Origin: JANPLN01 sp041736155 | GTDB lineage: Bacteria > Bdellovibrionota > Bdellovibrionia > Bdellovibrionales > JAGQZY01 | Length of the DNA stretch: 64,000 nt | Reading direction: 5' to 3' | NCBI GenBank assembly: GCA_041736155.1 | Contig: JBGSUL010000032.1 | Span: 191,795 to 255,794, forward strand | Shown: positions 56,201 through 63,962 of the stretch, piece after piece | How the letters are laid out: each line of letters begins with the position of its first letter | Position numbering within the stretch: the stretch's first letter is position 1 | Notes under the pieces: model-generated | What the model saw: only the letters and a program-made list of their open reading frames with translations | What the model was told of the DNA's origin: nothing | Database searches by the model: none | Made by a program: the position numbers and the translations under genes

Positions 56201-56445
56201 AGTTGCGTGCTCAGGAAAAATTAAAAAGTGATTTTCAAGAAGCCATTAACAATGTGGACTTGGCGGAGTATCGCGTGGAATTATCATTAGACCTAAGCAT
56301 AGAGGGGCCGAGATTGAGTCCACCCATTGTGCGAAGCTATGGTGCTGAAGTGAGGAATTTTCATTCACGTACCGAAGATTGTTTCCGAGCGGAAAAAGAC
56401 TGCTTACCGCAATTTTTAGAAAACGAATTGGTTTCTCAACCATAA
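53242..56445 (+). CDS. Giant helical lipoprotein, distant relative of 48784
   Basis: 1067 residues. Lipobox LLSC with Cys15. Mostly helical, with cysteines near the start (NCLIDF, EFCRLD, SCTNLDLRTC, TSCQT). Segments such as SCTNLDLRTCRNF and Y-FR-L...RW-F line up with matching places in the 48784 protein, suggesting a shared origin. It ends in a cysteine-rich tail (DCFRAEKDCLPQF). No catalytic motif is seen. Last gene of the rightward operon; rnpB converges on its end. Confidence 0.8.
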   Translation: MIFRFLILAFLLLSCSQKETQQNPHEQAKPTAPTWSLGGERNCLIDFNMFHLQEEFCRLDITTASTEKLVQLQALIYSDAFLQNTTITSSDYFIRMQWQMNTVLQNSNNPSLQQPFIDAITRSCTNLDLRTCRNFAVLKQATNSFDVLLKYLNNDSNKEKLELVYLLAAYIKNATNDLSLLQTFARRRQDFTVQNSLQSALLIDLQMNEPRLSSTERDVIRRYLNEGRRNLKDIQNRQELSSALSQERLRLGDVLLERRLEKLNNERPALLRSLNLTTRFTVQQREIFAIMDLIYWRYILDRDEALVLGRLYSEEVLVEAIKLYFRLILALEIHSSDLAVKSVMANLQSQTSGLLQKFYEDVDVVRGRWQMFKTSCQTLTDWVQGSLQLEESKGAINKLNAGLDVSIKTYSELPHNFYLALHLVRVNFDSRTTFGDPNANPTTGLTVFADLISPKATAQSGLRYTNDTRLLNSYLVKNSLAFLLRSQLLQTLGEDQDVFLRYFVKNIRNRYLEDISQQINQVKTFLSASRRASEYRTFCAAYNGSGAIERHLRLLSLREGLLYPTFDAKTFQVMNDFTSIAGVGGSNPDSPLQPFNAKDFPDMYEHIITDVEIVLSFYDLILNSLTSVGLDSTYVREEREQLARHQTDTIATFKNWNRMGECMTKIFVEEKKMREFVIGEEKKYLSRIYRDLKFLRQHPSELDVVKSRYKDTLFLDELNRRQIQPLDRLSAVDYTYSRFDFTARVASYIKRYSAKFNYIVELPESVTDSEIYSYTTRSGTSLALNLFVTDTTTESEFIQSAFRLFWGFGSYMSWTNTDAEMIDMYTYYINSLAGQLRTGSVTIAEFLSSYRTFCNFIRFGELEREILEANYQPQTYLYIKFSNMFLDYNQSEIIITRIYGIFDAPYTYVMEDILGKDFYVKQNRNRPDAVTSTGTAQGLSSTEMGRKGPRARAEFFSSSMKNLDKKLLYYPILDEIVVNEYNAIKDKLRAQEKLKSDFQEAINNVDLAEYRVELSLDLSIEGPRLSPPIVRSYGAEVRNFHSRTEDCFRAEKDCLPQFLENELVSQP

Positions 56446-56453
56446 AAAAAATT

Positions 56454-56792
56454 AAGGTCCAACTATAAGCCGGATTCTGTCTGCCCTTCTTGCGAGGGGG
56501 AGACTGTCATTCCTCTAGGATCTCCATTACTGAAGACCTCATGCGATCTAACCCGGAAGCACCACAGGCGGTGTTAACGCTTCCCTATTTGATCTTGCTT
56601 CACGCAGAGTTTAGCTGTTTTCACTCCAGCGGCTCCCTCAAAAGCTCCCGTTCCCGCTTTCGAGCTCAATGCCCTGGACATTCTCTCTGTTCCACTGTTC
56701 CTCACCTTACGATGGAGGGGCGTTACCCCTTGCGCTGCCTTAGAAGTCCGGACTTTCCTCTCCCTTGCGAGAGCGACAGCCCGTTGGACCTT
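56454..56792 (-). ncRNA. rnpB: RNase P RNA, bacterial type A
   Basis: On the minus strand the RNA runs from AAGGTCCAAC to GTTGGACCTT, which pair as helix P1. The universal conserved blocks are present: GAGGAAAGTCCGGAC near the 5' end and ACAGAATCCGGCTTATAG near the 3' end. Length about 339 bases. It is the catalytic RNA that trims tRNA 5' ends. The T-run after the 3' end lies within the last codons of the convergent lipoprotein gene. The open frame at 56490-56855 on the other strand is antisense to this RNA. Confidence 0.96.
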
Positions 56793-56798
56793 GAGAAG

Positions 56799-56827
56799 GT
56801 TCTATTCGTTTTTGACGCAATTAGCAA
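56799..56827 (-). promoter_or_regulatory. Candidate rnpB promoter
   Basis: On the minus strand TTGCTA (56822-56827), 17 bases, then TAGAAC (56799-56804). The start point expected about seven bases on coincides with the first base of helix P1 (56792), which supports the call despite two mismatches in each box. Confidence 0.45.
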
Positions 56828-56865
56828 TATCAAAAGGCAAGGCAAAGAGTCGTAAATGCTCTCCA

Positions 56866-56926
56866 AAAAGGTACGCCGTACCTTTTAGTAAGGCAGTGCG
56901 TCCCGAAAAGGTACGGCGTACCTTTT
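56866..56926. repeat. Paired palindromes of the AAAAGGTACG family
   Basis: Two 21-base palindromes, AAAAGGTACG-C-CGTACCTTTT at 56866-56886 and the same with G in the centre at 56906-56926, with 19 bases between. As a pair they are also inverted copies of each other. The unit recurs in the arms of the 6349-6411 repeat. It lies just beyond the stop of the minus-strand methyltransferase and may serve as its terminator. Confidence 0.85.
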
Positions 56927-56930
56927 GGGG

Positions 56931-57962
56931 TTAGCGTTTTTGGGCGTAGATGACGATTTCGGTGCCGACCCTGTGTTCGGGGGAATGGGTCCAGCGCTTC
57001 CAATACAGAAGGCGGAAGTCTTTTTCTAACAACTGGCGGAGTTCCCATTCTGAGCCCCCATAAGGTGGACCGCCGCGTTTGGGGTGGACAAAAAAGATTC
57101 CTAAAAGATGCCCGCCGACGTCCAATGCTTTTTTCCATTGGCGAACAAGGTCCGTGCGCAAAAGTGGGGAGATGGCGCAAAATAAAGTATGCTCTAAAAC
57201 AATGTCGTATTGGTTTTCGAGCGGGAGCGAGAGAGCATTGCCAGTTTCGAGCGTAAGATTGTTGATTTCGCTGTATTGAGCGCGAGCTTCTTGCACGGCA
57301 AGTTCTGACAAATCGATGCCCGTGACCACATGGCCTTGTTTTGCCAAGTAGGCGGCGTCGTGCCCACGTCCCGAGCCTAAAACCAGGATGCGTGATTTAA
57401 TCAGTTTGAGCTGGGGGAGCACGGCGGGAAGAGCGGGATGTGGACCTTGCAAATCCCAGCGGGGTTGGCCCTCGCGATATTTTTGTGTCCAAAAAGAGGA
57501 CTCCGAAACTTCGGAGTTTTCGATATAAAAGGGCGGTGTGGGATATTTTTTATGAAAGAAAGTGATGGAGTCGTCGTCGTAATCCTCGGCAATACGAAAA
57601 AGTTCAGCTTGCGCTTTGCGAGTGAACACAAAAGGAATACCATTCTCACGAGTTAAACCATGAAAGCGATCCCAGGTGTCCAAACAGAGAGTTTTTAGTT
57701 CGGCCGTAAAAGTGGTGCTGTAAGGACCGTGGAGAATCAGATCTTTGTCGGTCAGAGAGACTTGTTGCACCACCAGCGGTTTGTCGAAAGGTTCGACGAG
57801 GACTTTTTCTCCACCCCAAACGGTCCAACAGGCGTTGTTTTCATCCAAAGTCATGAGCGCGAGCAAGCCTGCGCCTTCGCGCTCATCGGTGAGGCGAACA
57901 CCGCCGTTTAAAATAAAATACCCCTCTTCATCAAGAGGGAGAGTTTGAAGGATTTCCGCCAT
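56931..57962 (-). CDS. TPMT-like SAM methyltransferase with N-terminal extension
   Basis: 343 residues. The C-terminal about 190 residues form a class I methyltransferase of the thiopurine S-methyltransferase/HOL group: RWDLQGPHPAL at 168-178, SAM motif I VLGSGRGHDAAYLA at 194-207, GIDLSE and a later ILEH-type VLEHTLFCAI. These enzymes methylate thiols, halides or metalloids. The N-terminal about 150 residues are an added strand-rich domain (QQVSLTDKDLILHGPYS), not part of typical TPMT. The ribosome site is weak. It follows the gene at 57977 by 14 bases, so the two may be one operon. Confidence 0.78.
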   Translation of the reverse strand: MAEILQTLPLDEEGYFILNGGVRLTDEREGAGLLALMTLDENNACWTVWGGEKVLVEPFDKPLVVQQVSLTDKDLILHGPYSTTFTAELKTLCLDTWDRFHGLTRENGIPFVFTRKAQAELFRIAEDYDDDSITFFHKKYPTPPFYIENSEVSESSFWTQKYREGQPRWDLQGPHPALPAVLPQLKLIKSRILVLGSGRGHDAAYLAKQGHVVTGIDLSELAVQEARAQYSEINNLTLETGNALSLPLENQYDIVLEHTLFCAISPLLRTDLVRQWKKALDVGGHLLGIFFVHPKRGGPPYGGSEWELRQLLEKDFRLLYWKRWTHSPEHRVGTEIVIYAQKR

Positions 57963-57976
57963 TGATTTTCCGACGC

Positions 57977-58459
57977 TTAGTGAGCGTGCTCAGGAGATTT
58001 TTGTGCAGGAGCTTCTTTTTGCGGAGCAGGATCGGCTGCTTTTGTATTGTCGGCCTTTGCATCGTCAGAGAGTGAGATTTGCAGAGCATCAGAAAATTCG
58101 AGATAGGTATCGCTGATGCGTTCCATCTTGGCGGTCCAATCATTGCCGTTTTCAGAGGTGAGGGAGAAAACGCCTTCGCGAGCGATCTTATTAGAGCCAC
58201 CAGCGTCGTCTTTGATGATGTAAAAAAACTTAAACTGCGCATGCATTTTTTTGCCGCGCTCAATGACACGGGTAAAGATTTGCGACTCTTGAATGTCAGA
58301 GGCGGTGGGGTTGGTCTCTTTAAGATAAACCGCGAGGTATTCCTTGAGCACTTCTTGCAGTTTGGCATGCTGTTCGGCAGTCATATCTGCTGGGCTTTTG
58401 ATCAAAAACCAGCTGAGAACAAGAATAACGACCACCATGGCTAAGCTCAAATATTTCAT
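57977..58459 (-). CDS. Membrane-anchored or secreted small protein, unknown function
   Basis: 160 residues. An N-terminal hydrophobic segment (about 3-20) acts as anchor or signal, followed by a helix-strand domain (about 25-125) and a low-complexity Ala/Pro/Lys tail ending HAH. CGAGGAAG precedes the ATG. Divergent from the leucine-degradation operon. No family recognised. Confidence 0.7.
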   Translation of the reverse strand: MKYLSLAMVVVILVLSWFLIKSPADMTAEQHAKLQEVLKEYLAVYLKETNPTASDIQESQIFTRVIERGKKMHAQFKFFYIIKDDAGGSNKIAREGVFSLTSENGNDWTAKMERISDTYLEFSDALQISLSDDAKADNTKAADPAPQKEAPAQKSPEHAH

Positions 58460-58638
58460 ATCTTCCTCGCGAAAAAGGTTATGAAGTAATCCTATGTCAA
58501 ATCGTTACGCATGAAAACACTAACGTGTAAAAAGCATTGACGCAGACGGAAATACACCGTGTGTTTTGTCACATTTGGTGGTTTTATATCGTTTTACTTT
58601 CGTGCAACTTAATACTATTTTCGCGAGGGGGTTTAATC

Positions 58639-60234
58639 ATGCCGTATCTTTCATCAAAAATCGTGGTTCACAGTGAGGCCTATCGCACTAATACGCAATG
58701 GATGAAATCTCTCGTTTTAGAATTACAAAAAAATCTCGAACAAGCCAAAGAAGGCGGCGGCGCAGAGGCGGTTAAGAAGCACAAATCGCGTGGTAAATTA
58801 ACAGCGCGTGAACGCATTCAACATCTTATCGATCCGGGCAGTCAGTTCTTGGAGTTTTCGACACTGGCAGCGTGGGAACTTTACGATGGCGCAGCTCCGT
58901 CCGCAGGAGTGGTCACGGGCATAGGAGTGATCGCTTCACAAGAGTGTGTGATTGTCAGCAATGATGCCACGGTCAAGGGCGGCACTTACTTTCCGTTAAC
59001 TGTCAAAAAACATTTACGCGCGCAAGAGGTTGCCATGGAAAATGGTCTGCCGTGCATTTACCTGGTGGACAGTGGCGGTGCGTTTCTCTCTAAACAAGAC
59101 GAAGTTTTCCCCGATCGCGATCATTTCGGTCGAATTTTCTTTAATCAAGCGCGCATGTCCGCCGCGGGCATTCCGCAAATTTCGGTGGTCATGGGCAGTT
59201 GCACAGCTGGCGGAGCCTATGTTCCGGCAATGAGTGACGAAAACATTATCGTCAAAGGGAATGGAACCATTTTTCTTGGAGGCCCGCCACTAGTGAAAGC
59301 GGCCACTGGCGAAGTGGTGACGGCGCAGGATTTGGGTGGCGCGCAAGTGCATTGCTCGGTGAGTGGAGTGACCGATCATTTTGCCGAAGATGACCACGAT
59401 GCTCTTTTGATCTGTCGAGATATTGTATCGCACCTCAATCGTAAAAAGAAAATTCCTGTTGTACTAAAGGCTATTCAAGAGCCGGAATATTCCGTGGAAG
59501 AACTTTTGGGAATCATCCCCCAGGATTCGCGTCAACCCTTTGATGTGCGCGAAGTGATCACTCGCATTGTGGATGGAAGTGAGTTCCATGAATTCAAACA
59601 AAACTACGCGACGACCATCGTCACGGGTTTTGCTCATATCTTTGGTGTCCCCGTAGGAGTGATTGCCAATAACGGCGTGATTTTTAGCGAGTCGGCGCTC
59701 AAGGCCACACACTTTATCGAACTTTGCGAGCAGCGACGTATTCCTTTGATCTTTTTGCAAAACATTACCGGCTTTATGGTCGGCCAAAAATACGAGAATG
59801 AGGGTATTGCTAAACACGGCGCCAAGATGGTCATGGCGGTGAGTAATGCTTCGGTTCCTAAATTCACCGTGATTATAGGTGGCTCTTACGGAGCTGGCAA
59901 TTACGGTATGTGTGGTCGTGCCTATCAACCTCGCCAATTGTGGATGTGGCCCAATGCTCGCATCTCAGTCATGGGCGGAGAGCAAGCGGCCAATGTGTTG
60001 CTCACGGTGAAGATGGATCAAGATCCGAAGATGAGCGCTGAGGAGCAAGAAAAGTTTAAAGCGCCTATTTTGAAAAAATACGAAAAAGAAAGTTCGGCCT
60101 ATTATTCGACAGCGCATTTGTGGGATGATGGAGTGATCGATCCTCGCGACACACGACGAGTGTTAGCGCTTGGCTTAAGTGCTAGCTTTAATAAAGAATG
60201 GACACCTGTTGGCCAGGGTGTCTTGAGGATGTAA
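58639..60234 (+). CDS. mccB: Methylcrotonyl-CoA carboxylase, carboxyltransferase (beta) subunit
   Basis: 531 residues, the usual length. It transfers the carboxyl group from biotin to 3-methylcrotonyl-CoA in leucine breakdown. Two crotonase-like halves with SRGKLTARERI, GGTYFPLTVKKH, the LGGPPLVKAATGE segment and GGSYGAGNYGMCGRAY, all typical of MCC beta. ATG 58639 has GAGGGGG upstream; the longer frame from 58537 is rejected because its extra 34 residues are hydrophobic and unlike the family. It heads a five-gene operon. Confidence 0.93.
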   Translation: MPYLSSKIVVHSEAYRTNTQWMKSLVLELQKNLEQAKEGGGAEAVKKHKSRGKLTARERIQHLIDPGSQFLEFSTLAAWELYDGAAPSAGVVTGIGVIASQECVIVSNDATVKGGTYFPLTVKKHLRAQEVAMENGLPCIYLVDSGGAFLSKQDEVFPDRDHFGRIFFNQARMSAAGIPQISVVMGSCTAGGAYVPAMSDENIIVKGNGTIFLGGPPLVKAATGEVVTAQDLGGAQVHCSVSGVTDHFAEDDHDALLICRDIVSHLNRKKKIPVVLKAIQEPEYSVEELLGIIPQDSRQPFDVREVITRIVDGSEFHEFKQNYATTIVTGFAHIFGVPVGVIANNGVIFSESALKATHFIELCEQRRIPLIFLQNITGFMVGQKYENEGIAKHGAKMVMAVSNASVPKFTVIIGGSYGAGNYGMCGRAYQPRQLWMWPNARISVMGGEQAANVLLTVKMDQDPKMSAEEQEKFKAPILKKYEKESSAYYSTAHLWDDGVIDPRDTRRVLALGLSASFNKEWTPVGQGVLRM

Positions 60235-60237
60235 CAA

Positions 60238-61020
60238 ATGTCCACCGTACTGACGCAAGAAAACAAAGGTCTTTTCTCGGTGCAGCTGAATCGCCCAGAC
60301 GTGCGTAATGCCTTTCATCCAACGATGATTGCGGAACTGACGAAAATTTTTAAACAACTGCGCAAAAATAAAAATGTGCACACTGTGGTACTCTCAGGAG
60401 CTGGCTCAAGTTTTTGTGCGGGGGCCGATTTAGAATGGATGAAGTCCATGGCAAAGTTCACACGTGCGCAAAATAAAAAAGATGCGGAAGCGTTGTTTGA
60501 TATGTTTGCCGAGATGGACGCTTTCCCGGGCGTGATCATTGGTCAGGTGCATGGCCATGTGATGGGTGGCGCTTTGGGTTTAGTGGCTGTGTGTGATCTG
60601 GTTGTGGCCGAAGAAAAAACACAATTTTGTTTTAGTGAAGTAAAATTGGGTTTATCTCCCGCAGTGATTAGCGCTTTTGTAAAAAATAAAATTCCTTTGG
60701 CAGAGATGAGTCGTTGGTTTTTAACCGCCGAAGCTTTTACAGCAGAGCAAGCCCAGAAGATGGGCTTAGTGAACGAAGTGGCCAAGAGCGAAGCTATCCT
60801 ATCACAAACACAAAAATGGGTGGCCGCTTTACAGGCAAACGCCCCACAGGCGGTGCGCGAGACAAAACGCCTTTTGAAAGCTGTCAGTGTAGAAGATAAA
60901 AAGACACAACTCAAAAAAATCACAACCACGCTGATCGCACAACTTCGCGTCAGCGCCGAAGGCCAAGAAGGCCTACAGAGCTTTTTAGAAAAACGGTCAC
61001 CAAAATGGAGGACGACGTGA
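60238..61020 (+). CDS. liuC: Enoyl-CoA hydratase/isomerase, probable methylglutaconyl-CoA hydratase
   Basis: 260 residues of the crotonase family. The oxyanion segments GSSFCAGADLEWM near residue 57 and GHVMGGALGLVAVCD near residue 103 are intact, and FCFSEVKLGLSPAVIS is the usual glutamate-bearing stretch. Position between MCC beta and alpha genes, upstream of HMG-CoA lyase, makes 3-methylglutaconyl-CoA hydration the likely step. It starts three bases after mccB and overlaps the next start (GTGA). Confidence 0.9.
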   Translation: MSTVLTQENKGLFSVQLNRPDVRNAFHPTMIAELTKIFKQLRKNKNVHTVVLSGAGSSFCAGADLEWMKSMAKFTRAQNKKDAEALFDMFAEMDAFPGVIIGQVHGHVMGGALGLVAVCDLVVAEEKTQFCFSEVKLGLSPAVISAFVKNKIPLAEMSRWFLTAEAFTAEQAQKMGLVNEVAKSEAILSQTQKWVAALQANAPQAVRETKRLLKAVSVEDKKTQLKKITTTLIAQLRVSAEGQEGLQSFLEKRSPKWRTT

Positions 61021-62528
61021 AGGACCCAATAGCGAAGGGACTCCCAGCGAAAGAAATCAAAAAAGTAGCGATTGCCAATCGCGGAGAAGTCGCCGTGCGC
61101 ATCATTCGCGCCTGTCAGGAGTTGGGACTCCAAACGGTATTACTCCACTCCGAAGCCGACGAGGGGACGCGCGCATTTCGCATGAGTGATGAGCAAGTTT
61201 GCATCGGCTCCGCCGAACTGAGCCGCAGTTACCTTTCTATCGAAAATAACATTCAAGGAATTTTAAGCGCCGGAGCAGACGCCGTTCATCCTGGATTTGG
61301 CTTTTTGTCAGAGAATGCAGCGTTTGCACAAGCATGTTTGGACAACAACATTGTTTTTATCGGCCCCTGGCCGCAAGCCATTCGCGATATGGGAGATAAA
61401 ATTGTTGCCAAGCGTTTAGTGGAAGAAGAAAAAATCCCCACCATTCCCGGTTACAACGGTGAAAACCAAGACAGCAATTTTTTAATGCGTGAATGCGAAA
61501 AAATGGGTTACCCCGTGATTGTCAAAGCGGCGGCCGGCGGAGGCGGACGGGGAATGAAAGTTATTAACTCTTACAAAGAGGCGGAGGAGTTGATTCTCTC
61601 CGCGCAACGGGAAGCACAGAGTGCTTTTGGTTCCAGCCAAGTCTTTTTAGAAAAATATTTGGATCATGCAAAACATATCGAAGTTCAGGTTTTTGGCGAC
61701 AACGCCGGTCAAGCGGTGCATTTGTATGAGCGCGATTGTTCCGCTCAGCGCCGCCACCAAAAAGTCATTGAAGAATCTCTCGCCATCACTTTAGATCCTC
61801 GGCTGCGCGAGGAGATCACTGAGGCCGCAGTACGCTTAGCGAAAAAAGTGAATTACGTCGGCGCAGGCACGGTGGAGTTTCTTGTCCAGGACGGCAAATA
61901 TTACTTTATGGAGATGAACACACGTTTACAGGTCGAGCATCCGGTGACTGAAATGGTGATGGGTGTGGATTTAGTCAAAGCTCAGATCCTGACGATGATG
62001 GATCGCACCGCACTTTGGCAACAGGATCGCCTCAAGCCGCGCGGTCACGCTATCGAATGCCGTATTTGTGCGGAAGATCCCTATTCTCCAGGCGTTCCGT
62101 CCACAGGTACTATTCTTTTTCAACAATTTCCCGAAGGGCCAGGGCGACGTTTTGATTACGGTTTTGATGCGGGTGACGAAATCACTCCGTATTATGATTC
62201 GATGATCGCAAAAATTATTGTGTGGGACGAGAGTCGTCCACGGGCGATATTAAAAATGATCGAAACGTTGAGAGAGACCGTGATTTTTGGTGTTAAAACC
62301 AATATTCCTTTTTTACTAGATCTTCTTCAGCATCCCGAATTTGTCGACGGCACACTCTCTACCAATTTTATTAAAACGCATTTCCCGAACGGGTCTAAAG
62401 TGAAAGAGCTATCAGCACCAGAAAAAACCTTTATTGATCAAGCTCTCTTGAACACACGTGCGGAGAGTGGTGGCGCACCAGGAAAAACAGCCTGGGATCC
62501 ATGGAACCATGCATGGGGGGTCTCATGA
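61017..62528 (+). CDS. mccA: Methylcrotonyl-CoA carboxylase, biotin carboxylase part of the alpha subunit
   Basis: 503 residues: a complete ATP-grasp biotin carboxylase (KVAIANRGEVAVRIIRA start, ATP loop AAAGGGGRGMK, catalytic EMNTRLQVEHPVTE) that stops before the BT and biotinyl domains found in normal MCC alpha. The biotin domain is a separate gene just downstream. GTG 61017 is chosen because GGAGG lies five bases upstream and it overlaps the previous stop (GTGA); ATG 61005 is possible and would add four residues. It carboxylates biotin on the next protein. Confidence 0.9.
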   Translation: MKDPIAKGLPAKEIKKVAIANRGEVAVRIIRACQELGLQTVLLHSEADEGTRAFRMSDEQVCIGSAELSRSYLSIENNIQGILSAGADAVHPGFGFLSENAAFAQACLDNNIVFIGPWPQAIRDMGDKIVAKRLVEEEKIPTIPGYNGENQDSNFLMRECEKMGYPVIVKAAAGGGGRGMKVINSYKEAEELILSAQREAQSAFGSSQVFLEKYLDHAKHIEVQVFGDNAGQAVHLYERDCSAQRRHQKVIEESLAITLDPRLREEITEAAVRLAKKVNYVGAGTVEFLVQDGKYYFMEMNTRLQVEHPVTEMVMGVDLVKAQILTMMDRTALWQQDRLKPRGHAIECRICAEDPYSPGVPSTGTILFQQFPEGPGRRFDYGFDAGDEITPYYDSMIAKIIVWDESRPRAILKMIETLRETVIFGVKTNIPFLLDLLQHPEFVDGTLSTNFIKTHFPNGSKVKELSAPEKTFIDQALLNTRAESGGAPGKTAWDPWNHAWGVS

Positions 62529-62896
62529 GTCAGGTACAACGTTTAGAGTACAACGGTCTCAAGGGTGTGGCTCTGCGCACAGTGAACCATGTGTGGATAC
62601 ATCTCAATGGGCAAACCCATTGTATCGAAGTGCAAAGCAAGCGCATGCGCAAGCAACAAAACCAAGAGAAGGACCCGAGTCGAATTTTGGCACCTATGCC
62701 TGGCAAGATCATCAAAGTGATGTGTGGGGCGGGGGATGAAGTGGTTGAAGGTCAAACACTCGTAGTGATGGAAGCAATGAAAATGGAATATGCACTGAAA
62801 GCCTCGGTGGCAGGAATGGTCAAAAGTCGCCCAGTGGTGGCGGGTCAGCAGGTTTCTCTCGGAGACTTACTGGTGCAGTTAAAGGTCTCTGAATGA
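62525..62896 (+). CDS. Biotin carboxyl carrier protein of methylcrotonyl-CoA carboxylase
   Basis: 123 residues. A short N-terminal part (about 1-50) is followed by a biotinyl domain with APMPGKI at 56-62 and the biotin site AMKM, Lys86. It carries carboxybiotin between the biotin carboxylase and the beta subunit. It overlaps the previous stop and the following start (both ATGA). A longer frame from 62501 would overlap the carboxylase gene further and lacks a better ribosome site. The domain is normally fused to the alpha subunit. Confidence 0.9.
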   Translation: MSQVQRLEYNGLKGVALRTVNHVWIHLNGQTHCIEVQSKRMRKQQNQEKDPSRILAPMPGKIIKVMCGAGDEVVEGQTLVVMEAMKMEYALKASVAGMVKSRPVVAGQQVSLGDLLVQLKVSE

Positions 62897-63819
62897 GTTT
62901 TAAGGTGCAAATTGTCGAAGTGGGTATGCGCGATGGCCTCCAGAATGAGGCGGTCCATCTGTCTTTGGAGCAACGCCTCGAGTTTGCTCAGCGTTTGGTG
63001 CGTAGTGGACTCATCCGCATCGAAGCTGGTGCTTTTGTCTCCCCGAAGTGGGTGCCACAAATGGCCGATTCGGGAACTTTATTGACAGAATTATTAAAAT
63101 CTCCACAGCACGCGAGTCCTTCAAAGAAAAACAGAATGAGATGGAGTGCGCTGGTGCCCAATGCCTATGGCTATGAACAGGCCCGCAGCGTCGGAGTCAA
63201 AGAGGTCGCCATTTTTGGTGCTGTATCGGAAACTTTTTCGAAAAAAAATATCAATTGCAGTGTTCGTCAGTCTTTTGAGAATTTCGAACAAGTTATGGAA
63301 TTGGCGGCACAGGATAAAAGCAAAGTGCGCGGATATGTGAGCACGGTTTTTGGTTGTCCCTACGAAGGCAAGATTTCTGTTAAAAAAGCCATGGGTGTGA
63401 TTGAGAAATTTTTTAAGTTAGGCATTTACGAACTTTCTATTGGAGACACCATTGGCGTGGCGACGCCCAAACAAGTGCGAGAGCTTTTGAGAGAGATCAA
63501 AAAAATGCGCAAGATCGACAAAGTGGCCATGCATTTCCACGACACGCGTGGAACAGCGCTGGCAAATATTTCTGAGAGTTTAGATTTTGGTGTGCGCGTG
63601 TTTGATTCAAGCCTCGGCGGCCTTGGCGGCTGTCCTTACGCTCCCGGAGCCGCGGGCAATGTGGCCACCGAAGATGTGGTGTATTTGCTCGAAGGCATGG
63701 GTTTTAAAACGGGTCTCGACCTCGACGAACTCATTCGCACGACAGAGTGGATGACCAAACAGCTGGGTCGACACCTTGCCTCACGCCTCACTCTTTCTGG
63801 CCGCTCTTGCGTTTATTAA
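62893..63819 (+). CDS. mvaB: Hydroxymethylglutaryl-CoA lyase
   Basis: 308 residues, a TIM-barrel lyase that splits HMG-CoA to acetyl-CoA and acetoacetate, the last step of leucine degradation. Active-site segments: R13-D14 (VGMRDGLQNE), metal-binding HFHDTRG and the catalytic Cys in GLGGCPYAPGAAGN. It overlaps the biotin carrier gene by four bases and is the last gene of the operon. Isovaleryl-CoA dehydrogenase, the first enzyme of the branch, is not in the window. Confidence 0.95.
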   Translation: MSFKVQIVEVGMRDGLQNEAVHLSLEQRLEFAQRLVRSGLIRIEAGAFVSPKWVPQMADSGTLLTELLKSPQHASPSKKNRMRWSALVPNAYGYEQARSVGVKEVAIFGAVSETFSKKNINCSVRQSFENFEQVMELAAQDKSKVRGYVSTVFGCPYEGKISVKKAMGVIEKFFKLGIYELSIGDTIGVATPKQVRELLREIKKMRKIDKVAMHFHDTRGTALANISESLDFGVRVFDSSLGGLGGCPYAPGAAGNVATEDVVYLLEGMGFKTGLDLDELIRTTEWMTKQLGRHLASRLTLSGRSCVY

Positions 63820-63962
63820 TATTGATTCGACATTGAATGGCACTTCTTCCATAGAGGACGAGGTGGACTGCGGGCGTAAAGCTGGAGTCTAACACGGTGA
63901 AGAAGTTACAATAGCGGGCTGGCCCAAGCTGCTCTATATTCAGAGCATTTAGGAGTCAGGAA
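63820..63962 (+). mobile_element. Left end of an insertion sequence (incomplete)
   Basis: The region between mvaB and the truncated transposase start holds no other gene and should contain the left terminal inverted repeat; TGATTCGACATTGAATGGCA at 63823-63842 starts with TG as IS3-family ends do. The other end lies outside the window, so the boundary is a guess. Confidence 0.4.

Noticed and set aside
56490..56855. 121-codon plus-strand frame after the last lipoprotein gene
   Set aside because: Antisense to RNase P RNA, whose conserved blocks and P1 pairing are clear.
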